NCBI RefSeq assembly: GCF_002305855.1
Contig: NZ_CP022163.1
Coordinates: 4,154,292-4,218,291, forward strand
Length of the DNA: 64,000 nt
From: Melittangium boletus DSM 14713
GTDB lineage: Bacteria > Myxococcota > Myxococcia > Myxococcales > Myxococcaceae
Direction of reading: 5' to 3'
Below are positions 33,759 to 42,948 of this stretch, one piece after another. A program made the translations under genes and the position numbers. Position 1 is the first letter of the stretch. The number at the start of each line of letters is the position of its first letter. The notes below the pieces were generated by a model. It had not been told where the DNA came from and did not search any database. It saw only the letters and a program-made list of their open reading frames with translations.

Positions 33759-35078
33759 ATGGACAGGACAGGCAGCGCGGATCTCCCCCTTCACTCCGGC
33801 CGGGTGCCGGACTGGCTCGCCGAGCGCATGGCGCGCATGAGCCGCGTGCTCGTGGAGGCGCTCGTGCTGCACTACGGCCGCCACGAGGTGCTGCGCCGGC
33901 TCGCCCACCCCTTCTGGTTCCAGTCGCTCGGGGCCGTCATGGGCATGGACTGGCACTCCTCGGGCGTCACCACCACGGTGCTCGGCGCCCTCAAGAAGGG
34001 GCTCACCCCGGGGGGACGCCAGCTCGGGCTCTATGTCGTGGGCGGCAAGGGGCTCCAGGCCCGCCGTGCCCCGGAGGAGCTGCGCATCATCGGGGATCGG
34101 GTGGGCATCGACGCGCCCGCGCTCCTGCGCGCCAGCCGGCTCGCCGCCCGCGTGGACAGCGCCGCGGTGCAGGACGGCTTCGAGCTGTACGCGCACAGCC
34201 TCGTGTTCTCCGACGACAACGCGTGGGCCGTGGTGCAGCAGGGGATGAACCCGGCGGCGGGGCAGGCCCGGCGCTACCACTGGCTGTCCGAGGGCCTGGG
34301 CTCCTTCGTGGACGCGCCCCACGCCGCCATCGCCGGGCCCTCCCAGGGCGTCATCCTCAACCTCACGGACCGGCGGGCCGCCCGGGCGCGCGCCGCCCAG
34401 GTCCAGCTCGTGTCCGAGGGCCCCGATGCCGTGCTGGGCGTGCTGCGGGAGGTGCGCGCGGCCCAGGCGGCCCCCGTGCCCTTCACGCCGCCCCTGCCGC
34501 ACCTGCAACTGCCCCTGCGCGAGGAGGTGACCCACGAGGATGTCCTCCTGCGCCGGCTCCACGGCACGCTCGCCGCCGCGGCCGAGCGGGGGCCCCGGGA
34601 CTTCGCCGAGCTGCTGCTCACCCCGGGCGTGGGCGCGCGCACGGTGGCGGCCCTGGCCAGCGTGGCCGAGGTGGTGCATGGCGCGCCCTCGCGCTTCACG
34701 GACCCCGCGCGCTTCTCGCTCGCCCAGGGCGGCAAGGATCGCCACCCCTTCCCGGTCCGACTCGACGTCTATGACGAGACGCTGCGCGTGCTCCGGGGCG
34801 CGGTGGACGCCGCGCGGCTCGGCAACGACGAGCGGCTGACGGCCCTGCGCGAACTGGACCGCCAGGCGCGCCGGCTCGAGGCCGTGGCCACCGGGCCTTC
34901 CTTCGATGAACTCGTGCGGGAGGGGTGGGCGGGAGTGGGAGAATTACTGCCCACCGACGCGCCTCCTCGGCGGCCGTCCGGGCGTTCCGGGTGGCGGCGC
35001 GCGCCAGTCCCCCGGGCGCAGCTGGAGCTGCCGGGCCTGACGGATGCGGAGGGTGATGGGTCCCGACACTCGGGGTGA
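33759..35078 (+). CDS. DUF763 family protein
   Basis: A 439-residue cytoplasmic protein of the DUF763 family, found in archaea and scattered bacteria. Typical stretches are DLPLHSGRVPDWLAERMARM, GMDWHSSGVTTTVLGALKKGL and LGLYVVGGKGLQARRAPEEL. A helix-hairpin-helix-like piece (LLLTPGVGARTVAALA) and a conserved KDRHPFPVRLDVYDET follow. The hairpin motif suggests contact with DNA or RNA, but the molecular function is not known to me. The start has GGAG about ten bases before the ATG. It is divergent from the glycosyltransferase gene. Confidence 0.85.
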   Translation: MDRTGSADLPLHSGRVPDWLAERMARMSRVLVEALVLHYGRHEVLRRLAHPFWFQSLGAVMGMDWHSSGVTTTVLGALKKGLTPGGRQLGLYVVGGKGLQARRAPEELRIIGDRVGIDAPALLRASRLAARVDSAAVQDGFELYAHSLVFSDDNAWAVVQQGMNPAAGQARRYHWLSEGLGSFVDAPHAAIAGPSQGVILNLTDRRAARARAAQVQLVSEGPDAVLGVLREVRAAQAAPVPFTPPLPHLQLPLREEVTHEDVLLRRLHGTLAAAAERGPRDFAELLLTPGVGARTVAALASVAEVVHGAPSRFTDPARFSLAQGGKDRHPFPVRLDVYDETLRVLRGAVDAARLGNDERLTALRELDRQARRLEAVATGPSFDELVREGWAGVGELLPTDAPPRRPSGRSGWRRAPVPRAQLELPGLTDAEGDGSRHSG

Positions 35079-35255
35079 GGGCTCCAGGCGGGAAAGCTGC
35101 GGAACACTCGGAAAGTGACGCGCTGGGGACACGGAAGGTGGTCGACACGTGTTGTCCCGGGGGCCAGGATCGGAACGAGCCCCCATCCCCGATCCAGAGG
35201 GAGTCCTGCCGTGCCGAGCCGCAGTGCGTCCTCTCCTCCCCGCACTCCCCCCGCC

Positions 35256-37292
35256 ATGCCCGTTTCCCGACTCGAGGGGCGGGTCCTGGTGGTGGATGAC
35301 ACCGAGAGCAAGCGCTACCTCATCGCCCAGACCTTGCGGCTCGCGGGCATGGAGGTCCTGGAGGCGGGGAGCGGGCAGGAGGCGCTCCTGGCCGCGGCGG
35401 GACAGCCGGACGTGGTGCTGCTGGACGTGCGTCTGCCGGACATGAGCGGCTTCGAGGTCTGTCACCTGCTCAAGACGGACCCGGTCACCGCCGCCATCCC
35501 CGTGCTCTACGTGTCCGCGCTCCTCCGGGACGAGGAGCTGGAGACGCGGCTCTTCGAGGATGGGGCGGATGGCTACGTGCCCCAACCCATCGAGCCCAAG
35601 CACCTGGTGGCCCAGACGTGGGCGCTGGTGCGCATGCGCCGCGCGGAGCTCCAACGCGAGCGCGATCGTCACGAGGCCGGGAGCGAGCAGCGGCGGTTGC
35701 ATCGCGAGCTGGAGTCGAGCGAGGGGCGCCTGCGCCTGGCGCTCGAGGCCGCCGAGCTGGGCACGTGGAGCTATGACGTGGCCACCCAGGTCTATCACTG
35801 CGATGCGCGGGCCCGGGAGTTGTTCGGCATGACGCCCGAGCAGCCCGCGGACTTCGGGAGCGTGAGCGCGCGGATCCACCCCGAGGACCGGGAGCGGATG
35901 ATGGCGGTGGCCCGGAGCGGCTGCCAGGGGGAGGAGGGGGGCGTCTTCAGGGTGGAGGGCCGGACGACGGGCTTCGAGGACGGACTGGTGCGCTGGCTGT
36001 CCGTGCTCGGGCGGGTCCACTTCTCGGCCGACGGACAGGTGGAGGGCGTCGCGGGCATCTGCCATGACATCACCGAGCGCAAGCTGACCGAGTGGCGCGC
36101 CGCGGAGTTCCAGGCCACCACGGCCGCTTTCTCGCATGCGCTCACCCCTCCGCAGGTCACGCGCGCGCTGCTGGAGCACGGGGTGCGGTCCATGGACGCC
36201 TTCGCGGGCTCGGTCTGGGCGGTGGAGGGCGAGGCGCTGCGCCTGCTGAGCCACTTCGGCTACGACGACGCGGTCATCCAGGCCGTCCAGCCGCCTCCAC
36301 CGGGTTTTCCCGTATGGGAGGTGGCGCGCTCGGGCCGCACGGTCTGCATCCCGGGGCTCGAGGTGCTCGAGCGGGACTGGCCCGCGTTTCGTCTCGGCCT
36401 GCGCGATGCGCGCAGCCGTGCCTGGATGGGCGTGCCCCTGCGCGAGGGAGAGCGGACGGGGGGCGTGCTGTGGTTGAGCTTCGCCGCGGCCCGCCGCTTC
36501 GGCGTGGCGGAGAAGGCCCACCTGGAAGCCCTCGGTCATTTGTGCGCCCAGGCGCTCGGGCGTGCCCGGCTCTATGAAGAGGAGCGTCTGGCCAAGGAGG
36601 AAGCGCGGCGCCAGTCGGCCCTGGAGCAGCGCTTCCTGGGCATGGTGAGCCATGACTTGCGCAACCCCCTGCAGGCCATCTCCCTGGGGGCCCGTACGCT
36701 CCAGCGCATGGAGCGCCCTTCGGCCGAGGCGCTGCTGCGCATGACGGGGAGGATCGCCCACAGCGCGGACCTCATGGGGCGCATGGTGTCGGACCTGCTG
36801 GACTTCACCCGGGTGCGGCTCGGGGGCGGCATTCCCCTGGAGCGCGGGCCGGAGGACCTGGTGCGTCTGGGCCGCGAGGTGGTCGAGGAGTTCTCGATCA
36901 CGCACCCCGGGAGCCGCATCCTCCTGGAGGGCGACGGCGCTTGCGCGGGCGAGTGGGATGGCTCGCGGATGCGGCAGGTGTTCGGCAACCTGCTGGGCAA
37001 CGCGCTGAGGCACGCGCGCGAGGGCTCGTCCGTGCGGATGCGCGTGACGTGTACCGCGGACGAGGCCGTGTTGGAGGTGGCCAACGAGGGCGAGCCCATC
37101 CCCGAGGAGCTCCTGCCCGTGCTCTTCGAGCCCTTCCGTCGGGGCAGCTCGACGTTCCGCCCGGCGGGCAGCCTGGGACTGGGGCTGTACATCGTGCGGC
37201 AGGTGGTGGACGGGCACGGGGGGAAGGTGACGGTGCGCACCGGGCCCACCGGTACCGCCTTCACCATTCGAGTCCCCCGCGCCGTGTGCTGA
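35256..37292 (+). CDS. Hybrid histidine kinase with N-terminal receiver, PAS and GAF domains
   Basis: A 678-residue soluble signalling protein. The order is: receiver (residues 1-125; RVLVVDDTESKRYLIAQ, phospho-Asp in LLDVRLPDMSGFEV, Lys replaced by GYVPQPIEP), coiled coil, PAS with PAC (ICHDITERKLTEW), GAF (about 290-430), HisKA (RFLGMVSHDLRNPLQAI) and ATPase (NLLGNALRHAREG, LGLGLYIVRQVVDGHGG). In the receiver the usual Lys is a Gln (YVPQPI), so phosphorylation control could be changed. There is no membrane segment. The start at 35256 is chosen because the receiver begins at once; an upstream GTG frame is poorly coding. Confidence 0.9.
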   Translation: MPVSRLEGRVLVVDDTESKRYLIAQTLRLAGMEVLEAGSGQEALLAAAGQPDVVLLDVRLPDMSGFEVCHLLKTDPVTAAIPVLYVSALLRDEELETRLFEDGADGYVPQPIEPKHLVAQTWALVRMRRAELQRERDRHEAGSEQRRLHRELESSEGRLRLALEAAELGTWSYDVATQVYHCDARARELFGMTPEQPADFGSVSARIHPEDRERMMAVARSGCQGEEGGVFRVEGRTTGFEDGLVRWLSVLGRVHFSADGQVEGVAGICHDITERKLTEWRAAEFQATTAAFSHALTPPQVTRALLEHGVRSMDAFAGSVWAVEGEALRLLSHFGYDDAVIQAVQPPPPGFPVWEVARSGRTVCIPGLEVLERDWPAFRLGLRDARSRAWMGVPLREGERTGGVLWLSFAAARRFGVAEKAHLEALGHLCAQALGRARLYEEERLAKEEARRQSALEQRFLGMVSHDLRNPLQAISLGARTLQRMERPSAEALLRMTGRIAHSADLMGRMVSDLLDFTRVRLGGGIPLERGPEDLVRLGREVVEEFSITHPGSRILLEGDGACAGEWDGSRMRQVFGNLLGNALRHAREGSSVRMRVTCTADEAVLEVANEGEPIPEELLPVLFEPFRRGSSTFRPAGSLGLGLYIVRQVVDGHGGKVTVRTGPTGTAFTIRVPRAVC

Positions 37293-37331
37293 CTTCCCAC
37301 CAGCAAGGTCGACGCGCTAGGGTGACGCGCC

Positions 37332-37889
37332 ATGTCGGACACGCCGCTCATCTTCAATCACACCATCCAGGGCTTCTTCGCTCGTGCCTTCCCGGCTGGG
37401 GTGCCCGAGGCGCTCAAGCAGCAGCTGCGCGCGTCGGGCGTGGACCTGGACAAGCCGTTCCTGCCCGCCTACCCGGTGGAGACCTGGAGCCGCTGCATCG
37501 AGCTGAGCGCGCCCTTCGTCTTCCCGGACGAGAACCCCCAGGACGCGTGGCACAAGCTGGGCGAGCGGATGATCGACGGCTACCAGGAGACGATGATCGG
37601 CCGCGCCATGTTCGCCACGCTCAGGCTGCTCGGGCCCCGGCGCATGCTGCAGCGCAGCCGGAAGAACTTCCGCTCGGGCAACAACTACACCGACGTGGTG
37701 CTCTCCGACGTGTCGCCCACGGAGATGGACCTGTGGTTCAACGAGACGCAGGAAGTGCTGCGCCACTTCGTGGCGGGCATCGTGCTCGCGGGCATGCGCG
37801 TGGGCGGCGCCGAGCAGCCCCACGTGGACGTGCTGCGCACGGATGCCCGGGGCATCACCTACCGCGCCTCCTGGGCCCAGAAGTCCTGA
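37332..37889 (+). CDS. TIGR02265/DUF2378 family protein
   Basis: A 185-residue soluble protein of a family found almost only in myxobacteria, in many paralogues per genome. Characteristic parts are LIFNHTIQGFFARAF near the start, VDLDKPFLPAYPVETWSRCI, the central HKLGERMIDGYQETMIGRAM and FRSGNNYTDVVLSDVSPTEM, and a C-terminal HFVAGIVLAGMRVGG. Its biochemical function is unknown. It follows the hybrid kinase after 39 bp on the same strand, so co-transcription is possible. Confidence 0.9.
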   Translation: MSDTPLIFNHTIQGFFARAFPAGVPEALKQQLRASGVDLDKPFLPAYPVETWSRCIELSAPFVFPDENPQDAWHKLGERMIDGYQETMIGRAMFATLRLLGPRRMLQRSRKNFRSGNNYTDVVLSDVSPTEMDLWFNETQEVLRHFVAGIVLAGMRVGGAEQPHVDVLRTDARGITYRASWAQKS

Positions 37890-37898
37890 GCCCTCCGC

Positions 37899-38609
37899 TC
37901 AGGCCGGAGGCCGTGCTCCGCCGTAGAGCGTCTCCGCGCGCTGGAAGAGCACCCAGGACGTGATGATGTACTTGTCCCCCGAGCGCGGCACGTTGCCCCG
38001 GTGGGTGTGGGTGAAGCCCGAGGGGAAGATGACGAGGCGGCCCGCCTTCGAGTCCACCTTGCGCTCCTGGTAGAAGAACTCCGTCTCGCCGCCCTCGGCC
38101 ACGTCGTTCAGGTAGAACTGGAAGGCGAGCACGCGGTGCAGGGGCTCGCAGCTCGCGTCCTTGGGGAACACCTCCGAGTGCCAGTGCGGATAGCCCCCGC
38201 TGCCCTTCACGTAGCGCTGCACCTGCAGGTTGCCGTAGCGGTAGAGCACGCCGACGAGCTGATCGAAGTGGGGCTCGCCCATCTCGGCGAAGTTCTCGCG
38301 CGTGAGCGTCACGAGCTGTCCCGTCTTCGGGTGCTTCACCGACAGGGAGACCGCGCCCACCAGCGTGTAGATGTACTTGCGCAGGTAGGCCTTGAGCGGC
38401 GGGAAGGCGTGGTCGAGCAGCCGGCGGATGAGCTCCTGGTACTCGGCGTGGGGGTTGAGCAGCAGGTCGTAGCTGTCCTTCTTGCTCACGTCCACGCCGC
38501 CCCCCGTCTGGCCCCGGGTGACGTGGGGGCTCTTGGAGAAGACCTGGAGGACTTCCTGGCACAGCGCGGGCGGGAGGACGCCGTCGTGGACTTCGATGAA
38601 ATCGGTCAT
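37899..38609 (-). CDS. 2OG-Fe(II) oxygenase superfamily protein
   Basis: A 236-residue prolyl-hydroxylase-like protein. The iron-binding core shows YPHWHSEVFP (His-x-Glu rather than the usual His-x-Asp), LNDVAEGGETEFFYQ, then GRLVIFPSGFTHTHRGNV with the distal His and a following Arg. The region before them (VHDGVLPPALCQEVLQVF) starts the fold. If Glu replaces Asp it may still ligate iron, as known in some members. Substrate unknown, perhaps a peptide or small molecule. It is convergent with the TIGR02265 gene, 9 bp apart. Confidence 0.85.
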   Translation of the reverse strand: MTDFIEVHDGVLPPALCQEVLQVFSKSPHVTRGQTGGGVDVSKKDSYDLLLNPHAEYQELIRRLLDHAFPPLKAYLRKYIYTLVGAVSLSVKHPKTGQLVTLTRENFAEMGEPHFDQLVGVLYRYGNLQVQRYVKGSGGYPHWHSEVFPKDASCEPLHRVLAFQFYLNDVAEGGETEFFYQERKVDSKAGRLVIFPSGFTHTHRGNVPRSGDKYIITSWVLFQRAETLYGGARPPA

Positions 38610-38633
38610 GGCTGGAGGCGGAGTCTACCCGCA

Positions 38634-38684
38634 GAAAAAAAACCCCGGGGACCGCGGCACGAGGGGCCACGATTCCCGGGGTCT
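38634..38684 (-). terminator. Rho-independent terminator of the subtilase gene
   Basis: On the minus strand ACCCCGGG (38682-38675) and CCCCGGGG (38650-38643) form a GC-rich stem; a run of eight to nine T residues follows at 38642-38634. This is the clearest intrinsic terminator in the window. It lies just after the protease stop and just before the oxygenase gene on the same strand, separating their transcripts. Confidence 0.88.
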
Positions 38685-38714
38685 TGAACGCCCCTCGAGG
38701 GGACGCGGAAGGGA

Positions 38715-39887
38715 CTACAGCGAGCCCTTGTTGAGCAGCTTGTTGACGGTGCCGGAGGGGTTGCCGCTCACGACGTTGTTGGTGGCGTTGTTCTTCAGCC
38801 ACGTGTCGATGGTGGCCTGGGACGCGTCGCCGTAGGTGCCCTTGTAGAGGGCGGCCACGCCGGCCACGTGCGGCGAGGCCATGGACGTGCCGCTGATGGT
38901 GCTGGTGCCGCTGCCCGTCCAGGCGGAGGTGATGCTGCTGCCCGGGGCGTAGATGTCCACGCAGCTGCCGTAGTTGGAGTAGGTGGCGCGGGCGGTGGTG
39001 CTGGTGGTGGCGCCGACGGTGGTGACGACGGGAGCGCTGGCGGGCGAGTAGTTGCAGGCGTTGCTGTTGTCGTTACCGGCGGCCACGGCGACGAACACAC
39101 CGGCGTTGGAGAGGTTGGTCACCGCGGTGTTGGTGGCGGCCGAGTAGCCACCACCGAGGCTCATGTTGGCCACGGCCGGCTTCTTGTGGTTGGTGCGCAC
39201 CCAGTCGATGCCGGCGATGACGCCCGAGTTGCTGCCCGAGCCGGTGCAGCCCAGCACGCGTACGGCGTAGAGCTTGACGGCCTTGGCCACGCCGTAGGTG
39301 CTGCCACCCACCGTGCCCGCCACGTGCGTGCCGTGGCCATTGCAGTCCTGGCCGTTGCGGCCATCGCCAATGGCGTCATAACCGACGGAGGCGCGACCAC
39401 CGAACTGGGGGTGGTTGGTCTGGATGCCGGTGTCGATGATGTAGGCGTTCACGTTGGACGCCGTGTTGTTGTAGGTGTAGGTGCCGTTGAGGGTGTTGGA
39501 GGTCTGGTCGATGCGGTCCAGGCCCCAGGTGGCGCCCGTCTGGGTGGCCGACTCGATGGCGAACTGATCCTCCTCGACGAACTCCACGTCCCGGCTCTGG
39601 CGCAGCTGCTTGAGCTGGGCGGCGTCCAGGGTGACGGAGAAGCCGTTGAGGGCCGTGTCATAGATGTGGTTGGGAGACACGCCGAGGATGGCGGCCACGG
39701 AGCGGGCGTTGGCGCCGTCCTTGAGCTTGACGATGTAGTCACCCTGGATGCCCATGCCGGGAGCGGCCTGGTGCAGCGGGGCCAGGCTCTCACCCAGCTC
39801 GTCCTGCTGCATGTCCATCTCACTTCCACCGCAAGCAGCCAGGGACAGCACGGAACCGAGGAACAGCACGTTTCGCACAGCGCGCAT
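38715..39887 (-). CDS. S8 subtilisin-like serine protease with I9 propeptide, lipoprotein signal
   Basis: A 390-residue exported protease of the proteinase K/aqualysin group. The signal peptide ends in SLAACGGS, a lipobox (Cys19). An I9 inhibitor propeptide follows (residues 45-110, [15 protein letters not shown]). The catalytic triad is in [17 protein letters not shown] (Asp), [13 protein letters not shown] (His) and [15 protein letters not shown] (Ser). The oxyanion Asn is in VAAGNDNSN. The start has AAGGAAG before the ATG. It has its own putative promoter (39949) and a strong terminator (38634), so it is monocistronic. Such proteases fit the predatory lifestyle of myxobacteria, which is an inference. 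Confidence 0.95.
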   Translation of the reverse strand: MRAVRNVLFLGSVLSLAACGGSEMDMQQDELGESLAPLHQAAPGMGIQGDYIVKLKDGANARSVAAILGVSPNHIYDTALNGFSVTLDAAQLKQLRQSRDVEFVEEDQFAIESATQTGATWGLDRIDQTSNTLNGTYTYNNTASNVNAYIIDTGIQTNHPQFGGRASVGYDAIGDGRNGQDCNGHGTHVAGTVGGSTYGVAKAVKLYAVRVLGCTGSGSNSGVIAGIDWVRTNHKKPAVANMSLGGGYSAATNTAVTNLSNAGVFVAVAAGNDNSNACNYSPASAPVVTTVGATTSTTARATYSNYGSCVDIYAPGSSITSAWTGSGTSTISGTSMASPHVAGVAALYKGTYGDASQATIDTWLKNNATNNVVSGNPSGTVNKLLNKGSL

Positions 39888-39948
39888 GGGGCTTCCTTCC
39901 AGGAAATGGTTCAGGGGACACGTCGCTCTCGCGAAGTGAACGGCGCCT

Positions 39949-39978
39949 GACATACCAAAACCTGGAAAGTTGATTCAA
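39949..39978 (-). promoter_or_regulatory. Candidate promoter of the subtilase gene
   Basis: On the minus strand TTGAAT (39978-39973), an 18-bp spacer ending in TTTTGG, and TATGTC (39954-39949) form a -35/-10 pair. The stretch 39950-40020 is strikingly AT-rich compared with its surroundings, as expected for a promoter. The protease start is about 60 bp further on. Confidence 0.5.
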
Positions 39979-40084
39979 CCGGAATTCGCAATTTCTTGAG
40001 AATAGAAAGTTAAAGCAGGATACCTTGGGGCACCATGACGCATGTGGGCGCCTGTGCCCCGGGGTCGCTGCTTTTCTCCCGGTG

Positions 40085-40549
40085 CTAGCGCGCGGAGAGC
40101 AACTCCACGTCGAAGACGAGGACGGAGTCGGGGGGGATGGCGCCACTGCCCGTCGAGCCGTAGCCCAGTTCCGAGGGGAGAATGAGCCGGCGCTTGCCGC
40201 CCACGCGCATGCCCACCAGCCCCTCGTCCCACCCCTGGATGACCCGGCCCTGGCCGAGCGTGAAGGAGAAGGCCGTGCGGCCCGTGCGGCGACTGGTGTC
40301 GAACAGCGTCCCGTCCGGCAACCACCCCGAGTAGTGGACCTCCAGGAGGCGGCCGTTGGTGGCCTCGGCGCCGGTGCCCACCTCCTGGTCCAGCGTGTAC
40401 AGCCCCGACTCGCCGCGGTTCATCGCGGTCAGATCCACGCCCAGGGCGGCGGCATAGGTCACCTTCGTGGGGTCTCCCGAGTCCGAGCCGCAGGCGGACG
40501 ACAGGGAGAGCAGCAGGCACAGGGAGAGCAGCGGCAACGGACGGTTCAT
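40085..40549 (-). CDS. FKBP-type peptidyl-prolyl isomerase lipoprotein
   Basis: A 154-residue secreted FKBP. The lipobox is SLSSAC (Cys20). The FKBP domain occupies residues 60-154: VHYSGWLPDGTLFDTSRR, FTLGQGRVIQGWDEGLVGM, GGKRRLILPSELGYG, SGAIPPDSVLVFDVELL. The active-site aromatic and acidic residues (Tyr, Phe-Asp, Val-Ile, Trp, Tyr) are all present, so the isomerase should be active in the periplasm or at the cell surface, helping proline-limited folding. The next gene on the same strand (52 bp upstream) is an unknown membrane protein. Confidence 0.93.
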   Translation of the reverse strand: MNRPLPLLSLCLLLSLSSACGSDSGDPTKVTYAAALGVDLTAMNRGESGLYTLDQEVGTGAEATNGRLLEVHYSGWLPDGTLFDTSRRTGRTAFSFTLGQGRVIQGWDEGLVGMRVGGKRRLILPSELGYGSTGSGAIPPDSVLVFDVELLSAR

Positions 40550-40601
40550 GGGGGCTGTCCTTCGGAGGTCTTCGCGGGAAGAGGGAGGGGCCCGGCTGGG
40601 C

Positions 40602-41360
40602 TCAACGTCCCCGGGGACGGGCGCCTCCCCCGGCCCATTGATATCCCAGGGTGGCGCCCGAGCCGATGAAGCCCAGCGTCACGTACTTGCGAAAGCCCTG
40701 GAGGGTTTCGCGATTGCCCACGACTTCCTCCATCAGTCCGTGCATGGCCACGCCCAGCAGCGTGCCCGCGGCCGCTCCACCCAGGGCGCCCAGGAAGGCA
40801 CGTCCCCGCTCCTGGCTGCCGCCGAAGGCGAGCTCCCCCAGGCCCCAGGTGCCCAGCGCCGCCATGGGCGGTGTGAGGACGAGTCCCGCGCCAAACGCCG
40901 CCACATCCGGCTCCGTCCACCGTCCGCCCGCCTCGGGAGGTTGCAGGAAGAGGAGCGAGCCGGGCAGCGAGCCCAGCACACCGCCCGCGACCGTCTCGGC
41001 CGCCGTCACCCACAGCCGCTCTCCGCCCAGTCGGCTCGCGCCATAGACGCCGCCGAGCGGCAAGGCCGTGAGGGAGCCGTACACCGCCCAGGCCCCGGGC
41101 GACACGGGGGCGTCCAGGGGCGTCTGCGGCTTCTGGGTCACCGGCCGCCAGCCCCGGGGGCGCTGGGGGCCGAGATCCGGTTCCCTCTTCTGGGTGGTGA
41201 ATCCACCCCCTCCCGTCCCGGCCTCGGCCCGAGCGGAGTCGCGCGTGGGCGCGTCGCTCGCGGGGTCGTCCGGGGGGGGCTCGGCGCGAGCCACGGGCGC
41301 CACGAGCAGGCTCACGAGCAGGCTCACGAGGCGCGGAAGGGTCGTCGAGGGTGGGCCCAT
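40602..41360 (-). CDS. Hypothetical exported glycine/alanine-rich membrane protein
   Basis: A 252-residue protein with a signal peptide (LVSLLVSLLVAPVARA) and an acidic, Pro-rich linker. Several weakly hydrophobic glycine-rich segments follow (ALPLGGVYGASRL, AETVAGGVLGSLPGSLLF, FGAGLVLTPPMAALG, FLGALGGAAAGTLLGVAMHG). This could be an inner-membrane glycine-zipper or an outer-membrane protein; I do not recognise the family. The ATG at 41360 begins the signal peptide. It is encoded just upstream of the FKBP gene, on the same strand and 52 bp away, and may depend on it for folding. Confidence 0.6.
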   Translation of the reverse strand: MGPPSTTLPRLVSLLVSLLVAPVARAEPPPDDPASDAPTRDSARAEAGTGGGGFTTQKREPDLGPQRPRGWRPVTQKPQTPLDAPVSPGAWAVYGSLTALPLGGVYGASRLGGERLWVTAAETVAGGVLGSLPGSLLFLQPPEAGGRWTEPDVAAFGAGLVLTPPMAALGTWGLGELAFGGSQERGRAFLGALGGAAAGTLLGVAMHGLMEEVVGNRETLQGFRKYVTLGFIGSGATLGYQWAGGGARPRGR

Positions 41361-41511
41361 ACCCCAGGGATGGGGTGGGTGTCCTCCACCGTCCACCCGG
41401 GAAGCCGTGCCAGCGGCCGTCAGCGGACAATGGAACGACGTGGATGTCCGCCGGTGGACGGGAGGCTCCGGCTCCCGGTCCAGCCCCGGGGCGCGTGACT
41501 AGCTTCCCGCC

Positions 41512-42765
41512 GTGACGACTCGCTGGCTCCTACCGCTGCTCGCTCTCTTCCTGGCGGGCTGTCCCATGCCGAACCACCGGCTCGCGCTGCGCATCCGCGA
41601 CGACGTCCCCGACTCGCGCGAGGGCATGTCGCTCGCCTGGTATCAGACGGTGGGCGTGCCGCTCGAGCCGGGCAATGACGTGGAACTCGTCCACAACGGC
41701 CGCGTCTTCGACATCCTCGAGGAGCAGATCCGCGCCGCGCGCTCGAGCATCCACATCCTCGTCTATATCTGGCGTCCGGGAGATCCCTCGGACCGGCTCA
41801 TCCAGGCCCTGCGCGAGCGCGCCCCGGGCGTCGCCTGCCGCATCCTCGTGGATCCGCTCGGCAGCCTGCGCTTCGATGACATGGTGGGGCCCCACCTGGT
41901 GGCGGCCGGCTGCGAGGTGCGCGTCTTCCGGCCCCTGCGGGGCACCATGACCCAGCTCAACCTGGAGCGCTTCCAGGCACGGTTGCACCGCAAGCTCGCC
42001 GTGTTCGACGGAGAGCGCGGGATGACGGGCGGCTGGGGCATCTGGAAGAGCTGGATTGGAGATGGGCGCAAGCCCGAGGAGTGGCGCGACGCCAACATCT
42101 TCGTGAGAGGCCCCGCGGTGCGCGGCATCCAACTGGCCTTCGCGCAGAACTGGCAGGAGGCGGGCGGGGACATGCTCTCCGCGGAGGCCTTCCCGGAGGT
42201 CATCGCCTCGCGGGGCGAGGCCCGCGCGGGCTTCGTCACCCACACGGGCGCGCCCGTGCTCACCAACGCCGAGCGCATGACCCTGCTGGCCATCGCCTCG
42301 GCGAAGAAGCGGCTGTGGATCGCCAACTCGTACTTCATCCCCACCGGCGCCATCCAGGACATGCTCATCGTCAAGGCGAGGGAGGGCGTGGACGTGCGCA
42401 TCCTGGCGCCCGGTCGCCACCACGACATCCCGCCCATCCACACCGGCCAGCGCGCCACCTATGAGCGTCTGTTGGAGAACGGCGTGCGCATCTGGGAGTA
42501 CCAGGTGTCGATGATGCACTCGAAGACGATCCTGGTGGACGAGCGCCTGTCCCTGGTGGGCTCGACGAACCTGGACGCGCTCGCCATTGGCGCCGACGAG
42601 GGTTCACTCGTAGTGGATGATCCCACCATGGCCGCGCAACTCGCCCGGGCCTACGAGGAGGACCTGGCGCACTCCACCGAGGTGCGCTGGGATTCGTGGC
42701 GGCGCCGGGGCCTTATCAAACGCCTGGCCGAGCGGATGACCCTGCTCTTTGGCAGCTACCTCTAA
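41512..42765 (+). CDS. Phospholipase D/cardiolipin synthase-like lipoprotein
   Basis: A 417-residue PLD-superfamily protein. It begins with a GTG and a signal peptide ending in LFLAGC (Cys17), so it is a predicted lipoprotein. Two HKD motifs are intact: RLHRKLAVFDGE followed by GGWGIWKS, and MHSKTILVDERLSLVGSTNLD. Conserved FRPLRG and IANSYFIPTGAIQDMLI match cardiolipin synthase ClsB-type proteins. Classical enzymes join phosphatidylglycerol molecules; a lipid-anchored export form could act on periplasmic or surface lipids, or as a phospholipase. It is divergent from the previous gene. Confidence 0.92.
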   Translation: MTTRWLLPLLALFLAGCPMPNHRLALRIRDDVPDSREGMSLAWYQTVGVPLEPGNDVELVHNGRVFDILEEQIRAARSSIHILVYIWRPGDPSDRLIQALRERAPGVACRILVDPLGSLRFDDMVGPHLVAAGCEVRVFRPLRGTMTQLNLERFQARLHRKLAVFDGERGMTGGWGIWKSWIGDGRKPEEWRDANIFVRGPAVRGIQLAFAQNWQEAGGDMLSAEAFPEVIASRGEARAGFVTHTGAPVLTNAERMTLLAIASAKKRLWIANSYFIPTGAIQDMLIVKAREGVDVRILAPGRHHDIPPIHTGQRATYERLLENGVRIWEYQVSMMHSKTILVDERLSLVGSTNLDALAIGADEGSLVVDDPTMAAQLARAYEEDLAHSTEVRWDSWRRRGLIKRLAERMTLLFGSYL

Positions 42766-42865
42766 ACGCCCGAGCCCCCGGCCGCTGGGTGAACGGTCGG
42801 AATGCCACCCGCTCGCCGGGTCGCGTCACGAGAGAGTCTGGCTCTTGCTCGCGGCCCGACGCTTG

Positions 42866-42892
42866 TCCGGTTAAGCTGTGCATCCAACCGGA
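42866..42892. promoter_or_regulatory. Inverted repeat upstream of the hydroxylase gene
   Basis: TCCGGTT (42866-42872) and AACCGGA (42886-42892) are exact inverted copies 13 bp apart. The centre is about 70 bp before the hydroxylase start. It could be an operator or a hairpin between the two genes; there is no run of T after it. Confidence 0.35.
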
Positions 42893-42948
42893 AAGCGCGA
42901 TGGCGGGGTGGGGTGGTCCATGCGCTCGCTTCTCCGCGGGAGGGCGGT

